Shown here piece after piece: positions 16,597-25,238 of a DNA stretch of 64,000 nucleotides. Each line of letters starts with the position of its first letter. Position 1 is the first letter of the stretch. This DNA comes from Porphyrobacter sp. HT-58-2. GTDB taxonomy: Bacteria > Pseudomonadota > Alphaproteobacteria > Sphingomonadales > Sphingomonadaceae. The notes under the pieces were generated by a model that was not told the DNA's origin, searched no databases, and worked only from the letters and a program-made list of their open reading frames with translations. Location of the stretch: contig NZ_CP022600.1 of assembly GCF_002952215.1 (NCBI RefSeq), positions 2,170,001 through 2,234,000 of the forward strand, written 5' to 3'. A program made the position numbers and the translations under genes.

Positions 16597-17916
16597 ATGA
16601 TGAGGGCAATGATGCTGGCAAGCGCGGGGCTGCTGACGCTGGCGGCTGTACCGGCGCGGGCCGATGATCTGCGTGATGCGGTGGCGGCTGATCTGCCGGG
16701 GCTGGTTGCGCTCTATCAGGATTTGCACGCCAATCCCGAACTGTCCTTCCAGGAGGTGGAAACCGCTGCCAAGCTGGCTGCCCGCGCCCGCGCGCTGGGT
16801 TTCGAGGTCACCGAAGGCGTCGGCAAGACCGGTGTGGTTGCGGTGATGCGCAATGGCGATGGCCCCACGGTGATGCTGCGCGCGGACATGGACGGGCTGC
16901 CGGTGATCGAACAAACGGGACTGCCTTACGCCTCGAAGCGCCGGGCGGTGCCGGCGACGGGCATCGAGACCGGGGTGATGCACGCCTGCGGGCACGATAC
17001 CCACATGGCTGCATGGGTGGGGACGGCACAATTGCTGGCCGAGCGGCGCGATCAGTGGTCTGGCACGCTGGTGATGATCCTTCAGCCCGCCGAAGAAATC
17101 GGCGAAGGTGCCAAGGCGATGCTGGACGATGGCCTCTTTACCCGCTTTCCCAAGCCCGACTACGTGCTCGCCTTCCATGATGCCGCACAGGCTCCTGCCG
17201 GTTTTATCGGCTATTCCAAGGGCTTCGCGCTTGCCAATGTCGATTCTGTCGATGTCGTGGTGCCCGGCGTGGGTGGGCATGGTGCCTATCCTCACACGAC
17301 CAAGGATCCGATCGTGATCGCGTCCAGCATCGTGACGCGGCTGCAGACACTGGTGGCGCGCGAACTCGATCCGCAAGAGCCCGCCGTGGTGACTGTCGGC
17401 AGCTTCCAGGCCGGTTCCAAGCACAACATCATTCCCGACGAAGCCCGGCTCCAGATCACCGTGCGCAGCTATGCCGACGAGACCCGCCAGCACCTGCTTG
17501 ACGGGATTGCCCGGATCGCGCGCGGCGAGGCGATCGCTGCGGGGATGCCTGAAGACAAGCTGCCGCGTGTCACGGTTTCCGATCCCTATACGCCTGCGAC
17601 CTATAACACACCGGAATTCACTGATCGGGTGATGGAAGGGCTCAAGGGCCGTTTTGAAGGCCGGGTGTTCGAGACCAAGGCGGTGATGGGGGGCGAGGAT
17701 TTCAGCCAGTTCTACCGCGCTGACCGCGAGAATGTCGAATCGCTGATCTTCTGGGTTGGCGGGGTGCGTGCATCCGAATGGGAAAAGGCGCAGAAGGGCG
17801 AGATCGAGTTGCCGTCCCTGCATTCGCCTTTCTGGGCCCCCGATGCGCCGGTGGTGATTGCGACGGCTACAGAGGCGCTCGCCGCTGCGACGCTGGATCT
17901 GATGAAGAAGAGTTGA
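16597..17916 (+). CDS. Exported M20-family amidohydrolase
   Basis: This 439-residue metal-dependent hydrolase of the M20/amidohydrolase family has a signal peptide (MMRAMMLASAGLLTLAAVPARA), so it acts in the periplasm. Metal ligands are visible in HACGHDTHMAAW and QPAEEIGEGAKAML, and the GGHGAYPH dimerisation-domain motif is present. Similar enzymes remove acyl groups from amino acids. ATG 16597 is chosen because GGGGAGG lies 7 bases upstream; ATG 16591 is too close to it. The gene starts 20 bases after the transporter, suggesting uptake or release of the product. Confidence 0.87.
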   Translation: MMRAMMLASAGLLTLAAVPARADDLRDAVAADLPGLVALYQDLHANPELSFQEVETAAKLAARARALGFEVTEGVGKTGVVAVMRNGDGPTVMLRADMDGLPVIEQTGLPYASKRRAVPATGIETGVMHACGHDTHMAAWVGTAQLLAERRDQWSGTLVMILQPAEEIGEGAKAMLDDGLFTRFPKPDYVLAFHDAAQAPAGFIGYSKGFALANVDSVDVVVPGVGGHGAYPHTTKDPIVIASSIVTRLQTLVARELDPQEPAVVTVGSFQAGSKHNIIPDEARLQITVRSYADETRQHLLDGIARIARGEAIAAGMPEDKLPRVTVSDPYTPATYNTPEFTDRVMEGLKGRFEGRVFETKAVMGGEDFSQFYRADRENVESLIFWVGGVRASEWEKAQKGEIELPSLHSPFWAPDAPVVIATATEALAAATLDLMKKS

Positions 17917-17935
17917 CGCGCTCGGGGATGGCGTA

Positions 17936-18094
17936 GCGGTAAGGCGGCAAACCCGCCCTCAAGCAGCGAAGCGGTAGAGCGGCAAACCCGCCCTCAAGCA
18001 GCGCAAGCGGTAGAGGCGGCAAACCCGCCCTCAAGCAGCGCAAGCGGTAGGGCGGCAAACCCGCCTCAAGCAGCGCAAGCGGTAGGGCGGCAAA
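17936..18094. repeat. Minisatellite, about 36-bp unit x 4.4
   Basis: Four units of 35-37 bases, each beginning GCGGTAG and containing GGCGGCAAACCCGCC, plus a partial fifth, lie head to tail after the M20 gene. Units differ by single-base changes or indels. Each can form a GGCGG/CCGCC hairpin. Units are contiguous with no spacers, so this is not CRISPR. An open minus frame across it gives LRAGLPPY-type repeats and is not credible as a gene. Confidence 0.85.
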
Positions 18095-18105
18095 GACTCA
18101 AAATT

Positions 18106-18155
18106 TGGCCGCCGGAGCGCGCCTTTGAGGGCGCATTCCGACGGCCGTTTCTCCT
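18106..18155. terminator. Hairpin between convergent genes, probable bidirectional terminator
   Basis: GGCCG...CGGCC arms enclose an inner GCGCC-TTTGA-GGGCGC hairpin. It is followed by GTTTCTCC on the plus strand and by AAATTTTGAG on the minus strand. It separates the plus-strand M20 gene from the minus-strand aceA unit. Confidence 0.5.
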
Positions 18156-18185
18156 CCCCAGGAGAATTGTGGAACTGAAACAGTT

Positions 18186-18365
18186 TTACGAAGGGACGTA
18201 AGTGCCCAGGCGGTGGTGCAGGGCGTTGATCTTGGCCAGCTCTTCGCGGTCCTCGGTGTTGCGGGCATGGCTTTCGAGCGCGCGGCGCAGCAGCTTCATG
18301 TCGGCGGTCGAAAGCAGCGCACGGGCGCGGGCAGGTTCGGGGTTGGTGGTTTCGGTATCGCTCAT
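18186..18365 (-). CDS. Small protein downstream of isocitrate lyase
   Basis: This 59-residue soluble protein (MSDTETTNPEPARARALLST, ending LAKINALHHRLGTYVPS) has an acidic start and one or two predicted helices. ATG 18365 is preceded by TAGGAGAGTGACG, a good ribosome site; GTG 18371 is an in-frame alternative. It lies 96 bases after aceA on the same strand. I do not recognise a family; the good ribosome site and codon use support it being real. Confidence 0.65.
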   Translation of the reverse strand: MSDTETTNPEPARARALLSTADMKLLRRALESHARNTEDREELAKINALHHRLGTYVPS

Positions 18366-18461
18366 CGTCACTCTCCTAGGGTGCTTGCCCGGCCAGCCTT
18401 AGGCGGCTTTGGGGGCGACCGGAAGGCTACAAAATGTAACCCTCCGGTCCTCTCCCCCAGA

Positions 18462-20060
18462 CTATGCAGCCTCGAACTGGTTCATCGTGTTGTGGATGCC
18501 ACCCGCTTTGAGTGCCGCTTCACCGGCGAAGTATTCCTTGTGGTCATCGCCAATGTCGGATCCCGACATGTTCTGGTGCTTCACGCAGGCGATGCCCTGG
18601 CGGATTTCCTCGCGCTGCACGCCCTTGACGTAGCCGAGCATGCCGGCCTCGCCGAAGTATTCGCGGGCGAGATTATCAGTGCTCAGCGCGGCGGTGTGGT
18701 AGGTCGGCAGGGTGATGAGGTGGTGGAAGATCCCGGCCCGCGCAGCAGCATCGCGCTGGAAGGTGCGGATTTTTTCGTCGGCTTCGTTCGACAGCTCGGT
18801 GCCGTCATAATCGACGCTCATCAGCTTCGCGCGGTCGTAGGCTGACACGTCCTTGCCCGCCGCTTCCCAGGCGTCGAACACCTGCTGGCGGAAGTTCAGC
18901 GTCCAGTTGAAGCTGGGCGAGTTGTTGTAGACCAGCTTGGCATTGGGAACGACTTCGCGGATGCGGTCGACCATGCCCGCGATCTGCTCGACGTGGGGCT
19001 TCTCGGTCTCGATCCACAGCAGGTCGGCGCCGTTCTGGAGCGAGGTGATGCAGTCGAGCACCACGCGGTCCTCACCGGTGCCGGGGCGGAACTGGTAGAG
19101 GTTCGAGGGCAGGCGCTTGGGCGCAAGCAGCTTGCCATCGCGGCTGATGAAGACCTGACCGTTGGTGATGTTGGCCGGATCGACTTCCTCGGCATCGAGG
19201 AAGCTGTTGTACTGGTCGCCCAGATCGCCCGGCTCCTTGGAGAAGGCAATCTGCTTGGTGAGGCCGGCGCCGAGCGAGTCGGTGCGCGCGACGATGATCC
19301 CGTCTTCCACGCCCATTTCGAGGAAGGCATGGCGGCAGGCGCGGATCTTCTGGAGGAAGTCCTCGTGCGGCACGGTGACCTTGCCGTCCTGGTGACCGCA
19401 CTGCTTTTCGTCCGAGACCTGGTTTTCGATCTGCAGCGCACAGGCACCGGCTTCGATCATCTTCTTGGCGAGCAGGTAGGTCGCCTCGGCATTGCCGAAG
19501 CCAGCGTCGATATCGGCGATGATCGGAACCACGTGGGTTTCGTAATTGTCGATCGCGTTTTCAAGCCGCTTGACCTCGACCGCGTCACCGGCCTCGCGGG
19601 CCTTATCGAGCGCGCGGAACATCATGCCCAGTTCGCGGGCGTCGGCTTGCTTGAGGAAGGTGTAGAGTTCCTCGATCAGCGCCGGCACCGAAGTCTTCTC
19701 GTGCATCGACTGGTCGGGCAGCGGGCCGAATTCGCTGCGCAGCGCGGCGACCATCCAGCCCGAGAGGTAAAGGTAACGCTGCTTCGTGGTGCCGAAGTGC
19801 TTCTTGATCGCGATCAGCTTCTGCTGCGCGATGAAGCCGTGCCAGCAGCCCAGCGACTGGGTGTACTGCGCGGGGTCGGCGTCATAGGCTGCCATGTCGG
19901 CGCGCATGATCCCGGCGGTATACTTTGCGATGTCGAGACCGGTTCTGAAGCGGTTCTGGATCACCATGCGCGCGGCGCTTTCGGGATCGATCGCAGCCCA
20001 GCTCGGACCAGCGGCGGTAACGACATCGCGCATCCGGGTGATGGTGTTCTGGTAGGTCAT
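18462..20060 (-). CDS. aceA: Isocitrate lyase (long, 532-residue type)
   Basis: This enzyme splits isocitrate to glyoxylate and succinate, the first step of the glyoxylate bypass used for growth on acetate or fatty acids. The catalytic signature is KQCGHQDGKVTVPHEDF (around residue 220), the form found in the ~530-residue isocitrate lyases, rather than KKCGH of the E. coli type. ATG 20060 (MTYQNTITRMRDV) has CAGGAGAAGCAC before it; the frame is open 35 codons further. It is divergent from an ScfR-type regulator, with a 12-bp inverted repeat in between. Malate synthase is not in the window. Confidence 0.95.
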   Translation of the reverse strand: MTYQNTITRMRDVVTAAGPSWAAIDPESAARMVIQNRFRTGLDIAKYTAGIMRADMAAYDADPAQYTQSLGCWHGFIAQQKLIAIKKHFGTTKQRYLYLSGWMVAALRSEFGPLPDQSMHEKTSVPALIEELYTFLKQADARELGMMFRALDKAREAGDAVEVKRLENAIDNYETHVVPIIADIDAGFGNAEATYLLAKKMIEAGACALQIENQVSDEKQCGHQDGKVTVPHEDFLQKIRACRHAFLEMGVEDGIIVARTDSLGAGLTKQIAFSKEPGDLGDQYNSFLDAEEVDPANITNGQVFISRDGKLLAPKRLPSNLYQFRPGTGEDRVVLDCITSLQNGADLLWIETEKPHVEQIAGMVDRIREVVPNAKLVYNNSPSFNWTLNFRQQVFDAWEAAGKDVSAYDRAKLMSVDYDGTELSNEADEKIRTFQRDAAARAGIFHHLITLPTYHTAALSTDNLAREYFGEAGMLGYVKGVQREEIRQGIACVKHQNMSGSDIGDDHKEYFAGEAALKAGGIHNTMNQFEAA

Positions 20061-20216
20061 GTGCTTCTCCTGTCCGTCCTGGGGAGTGGCCCGAGTCTGC
20101 CTGATCCCGCTTGGGAGACTCGCACCGCCTGGATGGGCAGTCTCTGGCGTGCTGCGGCGCACCATGACAGGGAAAGTTACAGAAAATCGTGTCGCTATCC
20201 CGACAATCGCCCGTGA

Positions 20217-20250
20217 TCTTGTGTAAATCTGTCAATTAATTTACACAAGA
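20217..20250. promoter_or_regulatory. Perfect 12-bp inverted-repeat operator between aceA and its regulator
   Basis: TCTTGTGTAAAT (20217-20228) and ATTTACACAAGA (20239-20250) are perfect inverted copies with a 10-bp spacer, so half-site centres are 22 bp (two helical turns) apart. The right arm ends 4 bases before the regulator's ATG and the spacer holds TTGACA on the minus strand. Binding here would repress the regulator itself and could control aceA. Confidence 0.75.
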
Positions 20251-20253
20251 CAT

Positions 20254-21606
20254 ATGGCCGACACCAATCTCCTCGCAGGGCCCGCCCTGCGCCGCCTGCG
20301 CAAACGCGAAAGTCTCACACAGGCCGCGATGGCGAGCATCCTGGGCATCTCGCCTTCCTATCTCAATCTGATCGAGCGCAATCAGCGCCCCCTTTCGGCC
20401 CGAGTACTGGTGCAGGTGATCGAACGTTTCGATTTCGACCCGCGTTCCATACGGGAAGACGAGGCGATCGGTGGGCTCGACGGGATGGTGCGGCGCCTGT
20501 CCGACAAGCGTTTCGCTGATCTTGGGATCGACCGCGAGGAAGTGCAGGAGCTGCTCGCTGCCGCACCCCAGATCGCGGCAGCCTTCGCGCGCCTCTATGA
20601 CACGGGCGGCGGTGAGCGCGTGATCCTTGAGGATACTTCGGCAGCAGTGCGCCGTGCGATCGAGCGGTGGCAGAACCATTTCGCCGATCTTGATCACGCC
20701 GCCGAGGATCTGGCCGATGAACTGCGCCTCTCCCGCGGGGAAATTAGCGCAGCTCTGTCCGAGCGACTGCGGGAAAAACACCAACTCCAAGTTCGCATTC
20801 TGCCCGCAGAAGTAATGCCGGGTCAGGTTCACCGGCTCGATCTGCATGCGCGGCAATTGCAGCTTTCCGAGATGCTTCCCGGTGCTGCCAGGCGCTTCCA
20901 GATCGCACGGCAGGTGGGAATGCTGGAAATGCGCGAAGGGATCGAGACTCTGGTTGCAGGGGCGAACCTGACAAGCAGCGAAGCCCGCAACGCCTTGAGA
21001 GAGCATATCGCCGATTACCTCGCGGGGGCGTTGCTGCTGCCCTATCGTCGGTTCCTGCGCGCCTGCGAGGCGACAGGATATGATCTGGCGGTGCTGCAAC
21101 GCCGTTTTGCCGTGAGCTTCGATCAGGTCGCTGAGCGGTTGACGACCTTGGGCCGCGTGGGGGAGCGGGGATTGCCGTTCTTCACTGCCACCATCGACCG
21201 CGCCGGAAGGATGACCCATTTCACAGCCGGGGGCAGCGGAGCGCTCTACCCGCTTGAAGGCGCGCGTTGGCCGGCCTTCATCCCCTATGCCGCCTTCGAG
21301 CGCCCTGGCACAGTGCTGACACAGGCTGTGACCTTCGGCGAGGGTGAGGCGGTTCCGCGCCACTGGTTCATCATCACGCGAACCGTTGACGGCGACGGCG
21401 TGATGTGTGCCGGCCGACGTGCGGTGGCGCTTGGGATAGAAGCGCGCTTTGCCGGAGACCTGGCCCATGCTCGCGGCGTCTCGCTTGATCGCGATGATGC
21501 AGTGCCGCTCGGCGTACCGTGTGGGCGCTGTGGCCGAATTGAATGTCTGACCCCAGCACCGGCTCGGATCGCCAGCACTCTGCCCCGACCGCGCGCCTCA
21601 TCATAA
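20254..21606 (+). CDS. XRE-family regulator with ScfR (short-chain fatty acyl-CoA regulator) C-terminal domain
   Basis: This 450-residue transcription factor has an N-terminal helix-turn-helix (LRRLRKRESLTQAAMASILG, then SPSYLNLIERNQRPLSARVL, residues 9-50). The middle region is ImmA/IrrE-like but lacks HExxH (REHIADYLAGALLLPYRRF). The C-terminal domain ends in a Cys cluster GVPCGRCGRIECLTP, like the acyl-CoA regulator family (RamB of actinobacteria is a relative that controls glyoxylate genes). Divergence from aceA suggests it senses an acyl-CoA and controls the glyoxylate bypass. ATG 20254 lies just after the inverted repeat, implying autoregulation. Confidence 0.85.
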   Translation: MADTNLLAGPALRRLRKRESLTQAAMASILGISPSYLNLIERNQRPLSARVLVQVIERFDFDPRSIREDEAIGGLDGMVRRLSDKRFADLGIDREEVQELLAAAPQIAAAFARLYDTGGGERVILEDTSAAVRRAIERWQNHFADLDHAAEDLADELRLSRGEISAALSERLREKHQLQVRILPAEVMPGQVHRLDLHARQLQLSEMLPGAARRFQIARQVGMLEMREGIETLVAGANLTSSEARNALREHIADYLAGALLLPYRRFLRACEATGYDLAVLQRRFAVSFDQVAERLTTLGRVGERGLPFFTATIDRAGRMTHFTAGGSGALYPLEGARWPAFIPYAAFERPGTVLTQAVTFGEGEAVPRHWFIITRTVDGDGVMCAGRRAVALGIEARFAGDLAHARGVSLDRDDAVPLGVPCGRCGRIECLTPAPARIASTLPRPRASS

Positions 21607-21657
21607 CCGGCAGGTTAACCCTTACAACCCGCGGAAATTGAGGCTCGGCGAAGGGGT

Positions 21658-21668
21658 GTAAAGTTTAC
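21658..21668. promoter_or_regulatory. GTAAA-G-TTTAC palindrome upstream of the PEP-CTERM glycosyltransferase gene
   Basis: TGTAAAGTTTACCGACACTT contains a perfect 11-base palindrome 59 bases before the glycosyltransferase start. The downstream regulator PrsR is named for a conserved box near PEP-CTERM genes; I propose this as the box but do not recall its exact consensus. I could not find a convincing -24/-12 promoter. Confidence 0.4.
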
Positions 21669-21726
21669 CGACACTTAAGGTCTCAGCCGTAAAAGCGGAT
21701 GCTCTGCACCAGAGGCCGCCGCTACG

Positions 21727-23112
21727 ATGATCCGATTGTTCAAGCACTACATTCCGCACGCTGTGCTGTTGCTTGGTCTGCTCGATCTGGCGCTCTTGGT
21801 CATGGCCAGCGAGATCGCCTGGCAATGGCGTGCGCATCAGATAGGTATGGATCCGGGTACTGTGAGCGGGCGCGGCCTTGCTCTGTTCGGCACGGCGATG
21901 GTGATCTGGCTGGCGATGATCGCTGTCGGGGTATACGGACCTTATGCCTTACGATCGCTGCGCTTTGCGGGCGCACGGGTGCTGGTGGCGATCAGCCTCG
22001 GGATCATTGCTCTGGCGGTGATCGATTTTGTCTTGCCCAGCGACCTGTTCTGGCGATCGACGCTGCTTTACACCATGGGCCTTGCGATCCTGGTGCTCGT
22101 GGCCGACCGGCTCCTGCTCAACTCCTTTCTCGGTTCCTCCGCTTTTCGCCGCCGGGTCATGGTGCTTGGTGCGGGTGACCGGGCGCAGCGCCTGCGCGAA
22201 CTGGGCGACAAGCCTGAGTCAGGCTTTGCGATTGTCGCCTACATTGCGATGAGCGAGGACAACCGCATTGTCGAGGAAGCGATCCCGCGCTCGGCGATTC
22301 ATGATCTGGGCCGGTTTGTCGAGAACCTCGGCGTGTCCGAAGTGGTGCTGGCACTGCAGGAACGTCGCAACGCCCTGCCGCTGAAGGACTTGTTGCGGAT
22401 CAAGACCAAGGGCGTCCACGTCAATGATTTCTCCAGCTTCATCGAGCGCGAAACCGGCCGTGTCGATCTCGATACGGTCAATCCCAGCTGGCTGATCTTC
22501 TCCGATGGTTTTTCCAGTTCGCGGATGTTGTCGAGCGCGGTCAAGCGCATCTTCGACATTACCGCCAGCGTCATCCTGCTGACGTTGACTCTGCCGGTAA
22601 TCGGCCTGTTCGCGCTCATCGTGAAGCTTGACAGTAAGGGGCCGGCCTTTTTCCGACAGAAGCGTGTGGGGCTGTACGGTGAGCCTTTCACTCTCATCAA
22701 ACTGCGTTCGATGCGCACGGACGCCGAAAAGGACGGAGCCAAGTGGGCAGAGGAAAATGACCCGCGCGTCACTCGTGTCGGTCGTTTCATTCGCAAGGTG
22801 AGGATCGACGAACTGCCGCAGACCTGGAGCGTGCTGAAGGGGGAAATGAGCTTTGTCGGCCCACGCCCCGAGGTGCCGTCCTTTGTCGAAAGCCTGGAGG
22901 AGGAAATACCCTTCTATGGCGAGCGGCACATGGTGAAGCCCGGGATCACCGGATGGGCGCAGATCAACTATCCCTACGGCGCATCGGTCGAGGATAGCCG
23001 CTGCAAACTGGAATATGATCTGTACTACGCTAAAAATTACACGCCCTTCCTCGATTTCGTAATCCTGTTGCAGACCCTGCGCGTGGTCTTGTGGCCGGAG
23101 GGCGCGCGGTGA
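21727..23112 (+). CDS. XrtA/PEP-CTERM system sugar transferase (TIGR03013 type)
   Basis: This 461-residue membrane protein is a polyprenyl-phosphate sugar-1-phosphate transferase that starts exopolysaccharide repeat synthesis. Four N-terminal membrane helices (about 10-110) are followed by a CoA-binding-like domain (FRRRVMVLGAGDRAQRL). The bacterial sugar transferase domain (KRIFDITASVILLTLTLP, then VRIDELPQTWSVLKGEMSFV and GPRPEVPSF) completes it. Linkage by a 4-base overlap to prsK and then prsR identifies it as the glycosyltransferase of an XrtA/PEP-CTERM locus. No exosortase gene is in view. Confidence 0.88.
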   Translation: MIRLFKHYIPHAVLLLGLLDLALLVMASEIAWQWRAHQIGMDPGTVSGRGLALFGTAMVIWLAMIAVGVYGPYALRSLRFAGARVLVAISLGIIALAVIDFVLPSDLFWRSTLLYTMGLAILVLVADRLLLNSFLGSSAFRRRVMVLGAGDRAQRLRELGDKPESGFAIVAYIAMSEDNRIVEEAIPRSAIHDLGRFVENLGVSEVVLALQERRNALPLKDLLRIKTKGVHVNDFSSFIERETGRVDLDTVNPSWLIFSDGFSSSRMLSSAVKRIFDITASVILLTLTLPVIGLFALIVKLDSKGPAFFRQKRVGLYGEPFTLIKLRSMRTDAEKDGAKWAEENDPRVTRVGRFIRKVRIDELPQTWSVLKGEMSFVGPRPEVPSFVESLEEEIPFYGERHMVKPGITGWAQINYPYGASVEDSRCKLEYDLYYAKNYTPFLDFVILLQTLRVVLWPEGAR

Positions 23113-25238
23113 ACGGGCTGGAGGCACCTTTGCAGCTGGTGGGTTTCATTGCCTGGCTGGTCGGCGCGGTGCTCAGCGCCGGAGCGATGGTGTGGATCTG
23201 GCAGAATGGCGAGCAGGCGCGGCCTGATCGCACGTCCTTGATGATCGCCGCCGGACTGAGTGCCTTGTGGTGTGCTATTTCGGCCGGGCTGGGGCCTGAG
23301 CACAATGCCGCGATCATCGCTGCAATGGGCCGCAATCTTGCTCTGATCGCGACGCTCTTCTGCCTGTTTGCCGCCGATGGCCGGACGGCGAGCCTCAAAC
23401 CGGTGCGCCCGGTCATCGTCGCGCTGGTGCTGGTGCAGTTGTTGCAGCCCTTGCTTTTGCTGGTCGGTGCAAAGGGCAGTGGATCGGCGGGCATGGTGTT
23501 CGAGGCGCGGATGCTGATCGACATGCTGGTATCGATCGGTGTCCTGATGTTGCTCCACAATCTCTATGCTGGTGCAGCAAGCGGCCTGCGCCCGGTATTG
23601 CGCTGGACCGGGATCGGGCTGGCGGGGATCTTTGCCTATGATCTCAATCTCAGCACCGTGGCCTATCTGGGTCAGGAAATGCCCAGTGCGCTGCGCGACA
23701 TGCGCGGATTGTTTGCTGGTGTCATGGCAGGTCTGTTCGCGCTTGGCATGAGCGCCGCCGGACCGCGAGTGCAGTTCAGTCCTTCGCGTGCGGTGACTTT
23801 CCGCACGCTGTCCCTGCTTCTGATCGGTGGCTATCTGGCTGGTATGGTGCTGGTGACCAAGTCGCTGGCGCTGATCGGCGGCGACATCGCCCGGGCGTCT
23901 CAGGTGGTGTTTGTCGTGATCGCCGTTGTCGCTGCCGCCATCGCGCTGCCATCGCCGCGGATGCGGGCCTGGCTGCGGGTCATGGCAACCAAGCATCTGT
24001 TCCAGCACCGTTATGACTACCGGCAGGAATGGATGCGTTTTACGCGGACCATCGGCCACGGCGGCACCGGCAGCGCAAGCCTCGAGGAACGCGTCGTAAA
24101 GGCACTGGCCGACATTACCGAGAGCCCGGCAGGGCTGTTGCTGATGCCTAATGAGCAGGCTCAGCTCGAACTGACCGCGCGCTGGAACTGGCCGACGCTT
24201 GCGGTGCCTGCCGTTGCCGCGGATTTCGCGCTTTCGGGTCTGCTTGAACAGCATAACCTGATCCTCGCGCTAGATGAGGCGCGCGCCGGGATCGACCATC
24301 ATGGCGAAGCACGCGAAGTGCCTGACTGGCTATGCGAGGCCGATGATGCCTGGGCGCTGGTGCCGCTGATCCACTTTGACCGGCTTGTAGGGGTGATCGT
24401 TCTGGCCCGACCACTCCATCCGCGCCAGCTCGATTGGGAGGATTTCGATCTGCTGCGCGTCACCGGTCAGCAATTGGCGAGCTATCTGGCAGAACAGGCC
24501 GGGCAGCAGGCGCTGATGGACGCCAGCCGTTTCGATGAATTCAACCGTCGCATGGCGTTTGTCATGCATGACATCAAGAATCTCGTCAGTCAGCTGTCGC
24601 TGCTGGCGGCCAATGCCGAAAAGCATGCCGACAACCCCGCCTTCCGCGCCGATATGCTGGTGACCTTGCGCAACTCGGCCGACAAGCTTTCGGCCTTGCT
24701 GGCGCGGCTTGGGCGGTATGGTTCGGGGCAGGTCAATGCCATTGCTCCGATCGCGCTGGTGGATCTTGCGCGTACGATCGTTGATCGCTTCGAGGGCGTT
24801 CATCTGGTGGCCTTGACCCGCGATACGCCGGTCAGCGTCATGGGCAACCGTGAGGCTTTGGAACAGGCCCTTATCCATCTCGTCCAAAATGCGATTGACG
24901 CCAGCGAGGCGGGAATGCCCGTGTTTCTCGATGTTACCGCGGATGCCCTGCATGGTGCGATCGATGTGGTGGATTCGGGGAAAGGCATGAGCCCCGAATT
25001 CGTGCGAAGCGGGCTGTTCAAGCCTTTTGTCTCGTCCAAATCCGGCGGATTCGGGATCGGAGCCTTCGAAGCGCGCGAACTGGTCAAGGCGATGGGCGGG
25101 CGGATTGCCGTCGAGAGTCGCGAAGGACTCGGCACGCGCTTTTCGATCGTCCTGCCCCAAGCCAATGCCGCCCGACTGTTCGGAGCGCAGGAGAACGACC
25201 AGCTCGATCAACAGCCACGGCATCAGGAGGCCTCGTGA
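23109..25238 (+). CDS. prsK: XrtA/PEP-CTERM system histidine kinase PrsK
   Basis: This 709-residue sensor kinase has about eight N-terminal membrane helices (residues 10-290), then a GAF-like domain and a kinase core. The histidine is in AFVMHDIKNLVSQLSLLAANAEK, the N box is VQNAIDASEAGMPVF, and the ATP-lid glycine motifs are VDSGKGMSPEFV and SGGFGIGAFEARELV. The start is GTG 23109, overlapping the glycosyltransferase stop (GTGA). It phosphorylates PrsR, encoded next. Confidence 0.88.
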   Translation: MNGLEAPLQLVGFIAWLVGAVLSAGAMVWIWQNGEQARPDRTSLMIAAGLSALWCAISAGLGPEHNAAIIAAMGRNLALIATLFCLFAADGRTASLKPVRPVIVALVLVQLLQPLLLLVGAKGSGSAGMVFEARMLIDMLVSIGVLMLLHNLYAGAASGLRPVLRWTGIGLAGIFAYDLNLSTVAYLGQEMPSALRDMRGLFAGVMAGLFALGMSAAGPRVQFSPSRAVTFRTLSLLLIGGYLAGMVLVTKSLALIGGDIARASQVVFVVIAVVAAAIALPSPRMRAWLRVMATKHLFQHRYDYRQEWMRFTRTIGHGGTGSASLEERVVKALADITESPAGLLLMPNEQAQLELTARWNWPTLAVPAVAADFALSGLLEQHNLILALDEARAGIDHHGEAREVPDWLCEADDAWALVPLIHFDRLVGVIVLARPLHPRQLDWEDFDLLRVTGQQLASYLAEQAGQQALMDASRFDEFNRRMAFVMHDIKNLVSQLSLLAANAEKHADNPAFRADMLVTLRNSADKLSALLARLGRYGSGQVNAIAPIALVDLARTIVDRFEGVHLVALTRDTPVSVMGNREALEQALIHLVQNAIDASEAGMPVFLDVTADALHGAIDVVDSGKGMSPEFVRSGLFKPFVSSKSGGFGIGAFEARELVKAMGGRIAVESREGLGTRFSIVLPQANAARLFGAQENDQLDQQPRHQEAS

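Noticed and set aside
17867..18058. 63-residue minus-strand frame over the minisatellite
   Set aside because: Its repeats simply follow the DNA repeat; it lacks a ribosome site and overlaps the M20 gene end.
17936..18094. Tandem repeat as a CRISPR array
   Set aside because: Units are contiguous with no unique spacers and no cas genes are nearby.
20236..21468. 410-residue minus-strand open frame
   Set aside because: Shadow of the ScfR regulator; the plus frame has clear domains.
21669..21726. Sigma-54 promoter for the PEP-CTERM glycosyltransferase
   Set aside because: No GG-N10-GC pair with acceptable flanks was found.
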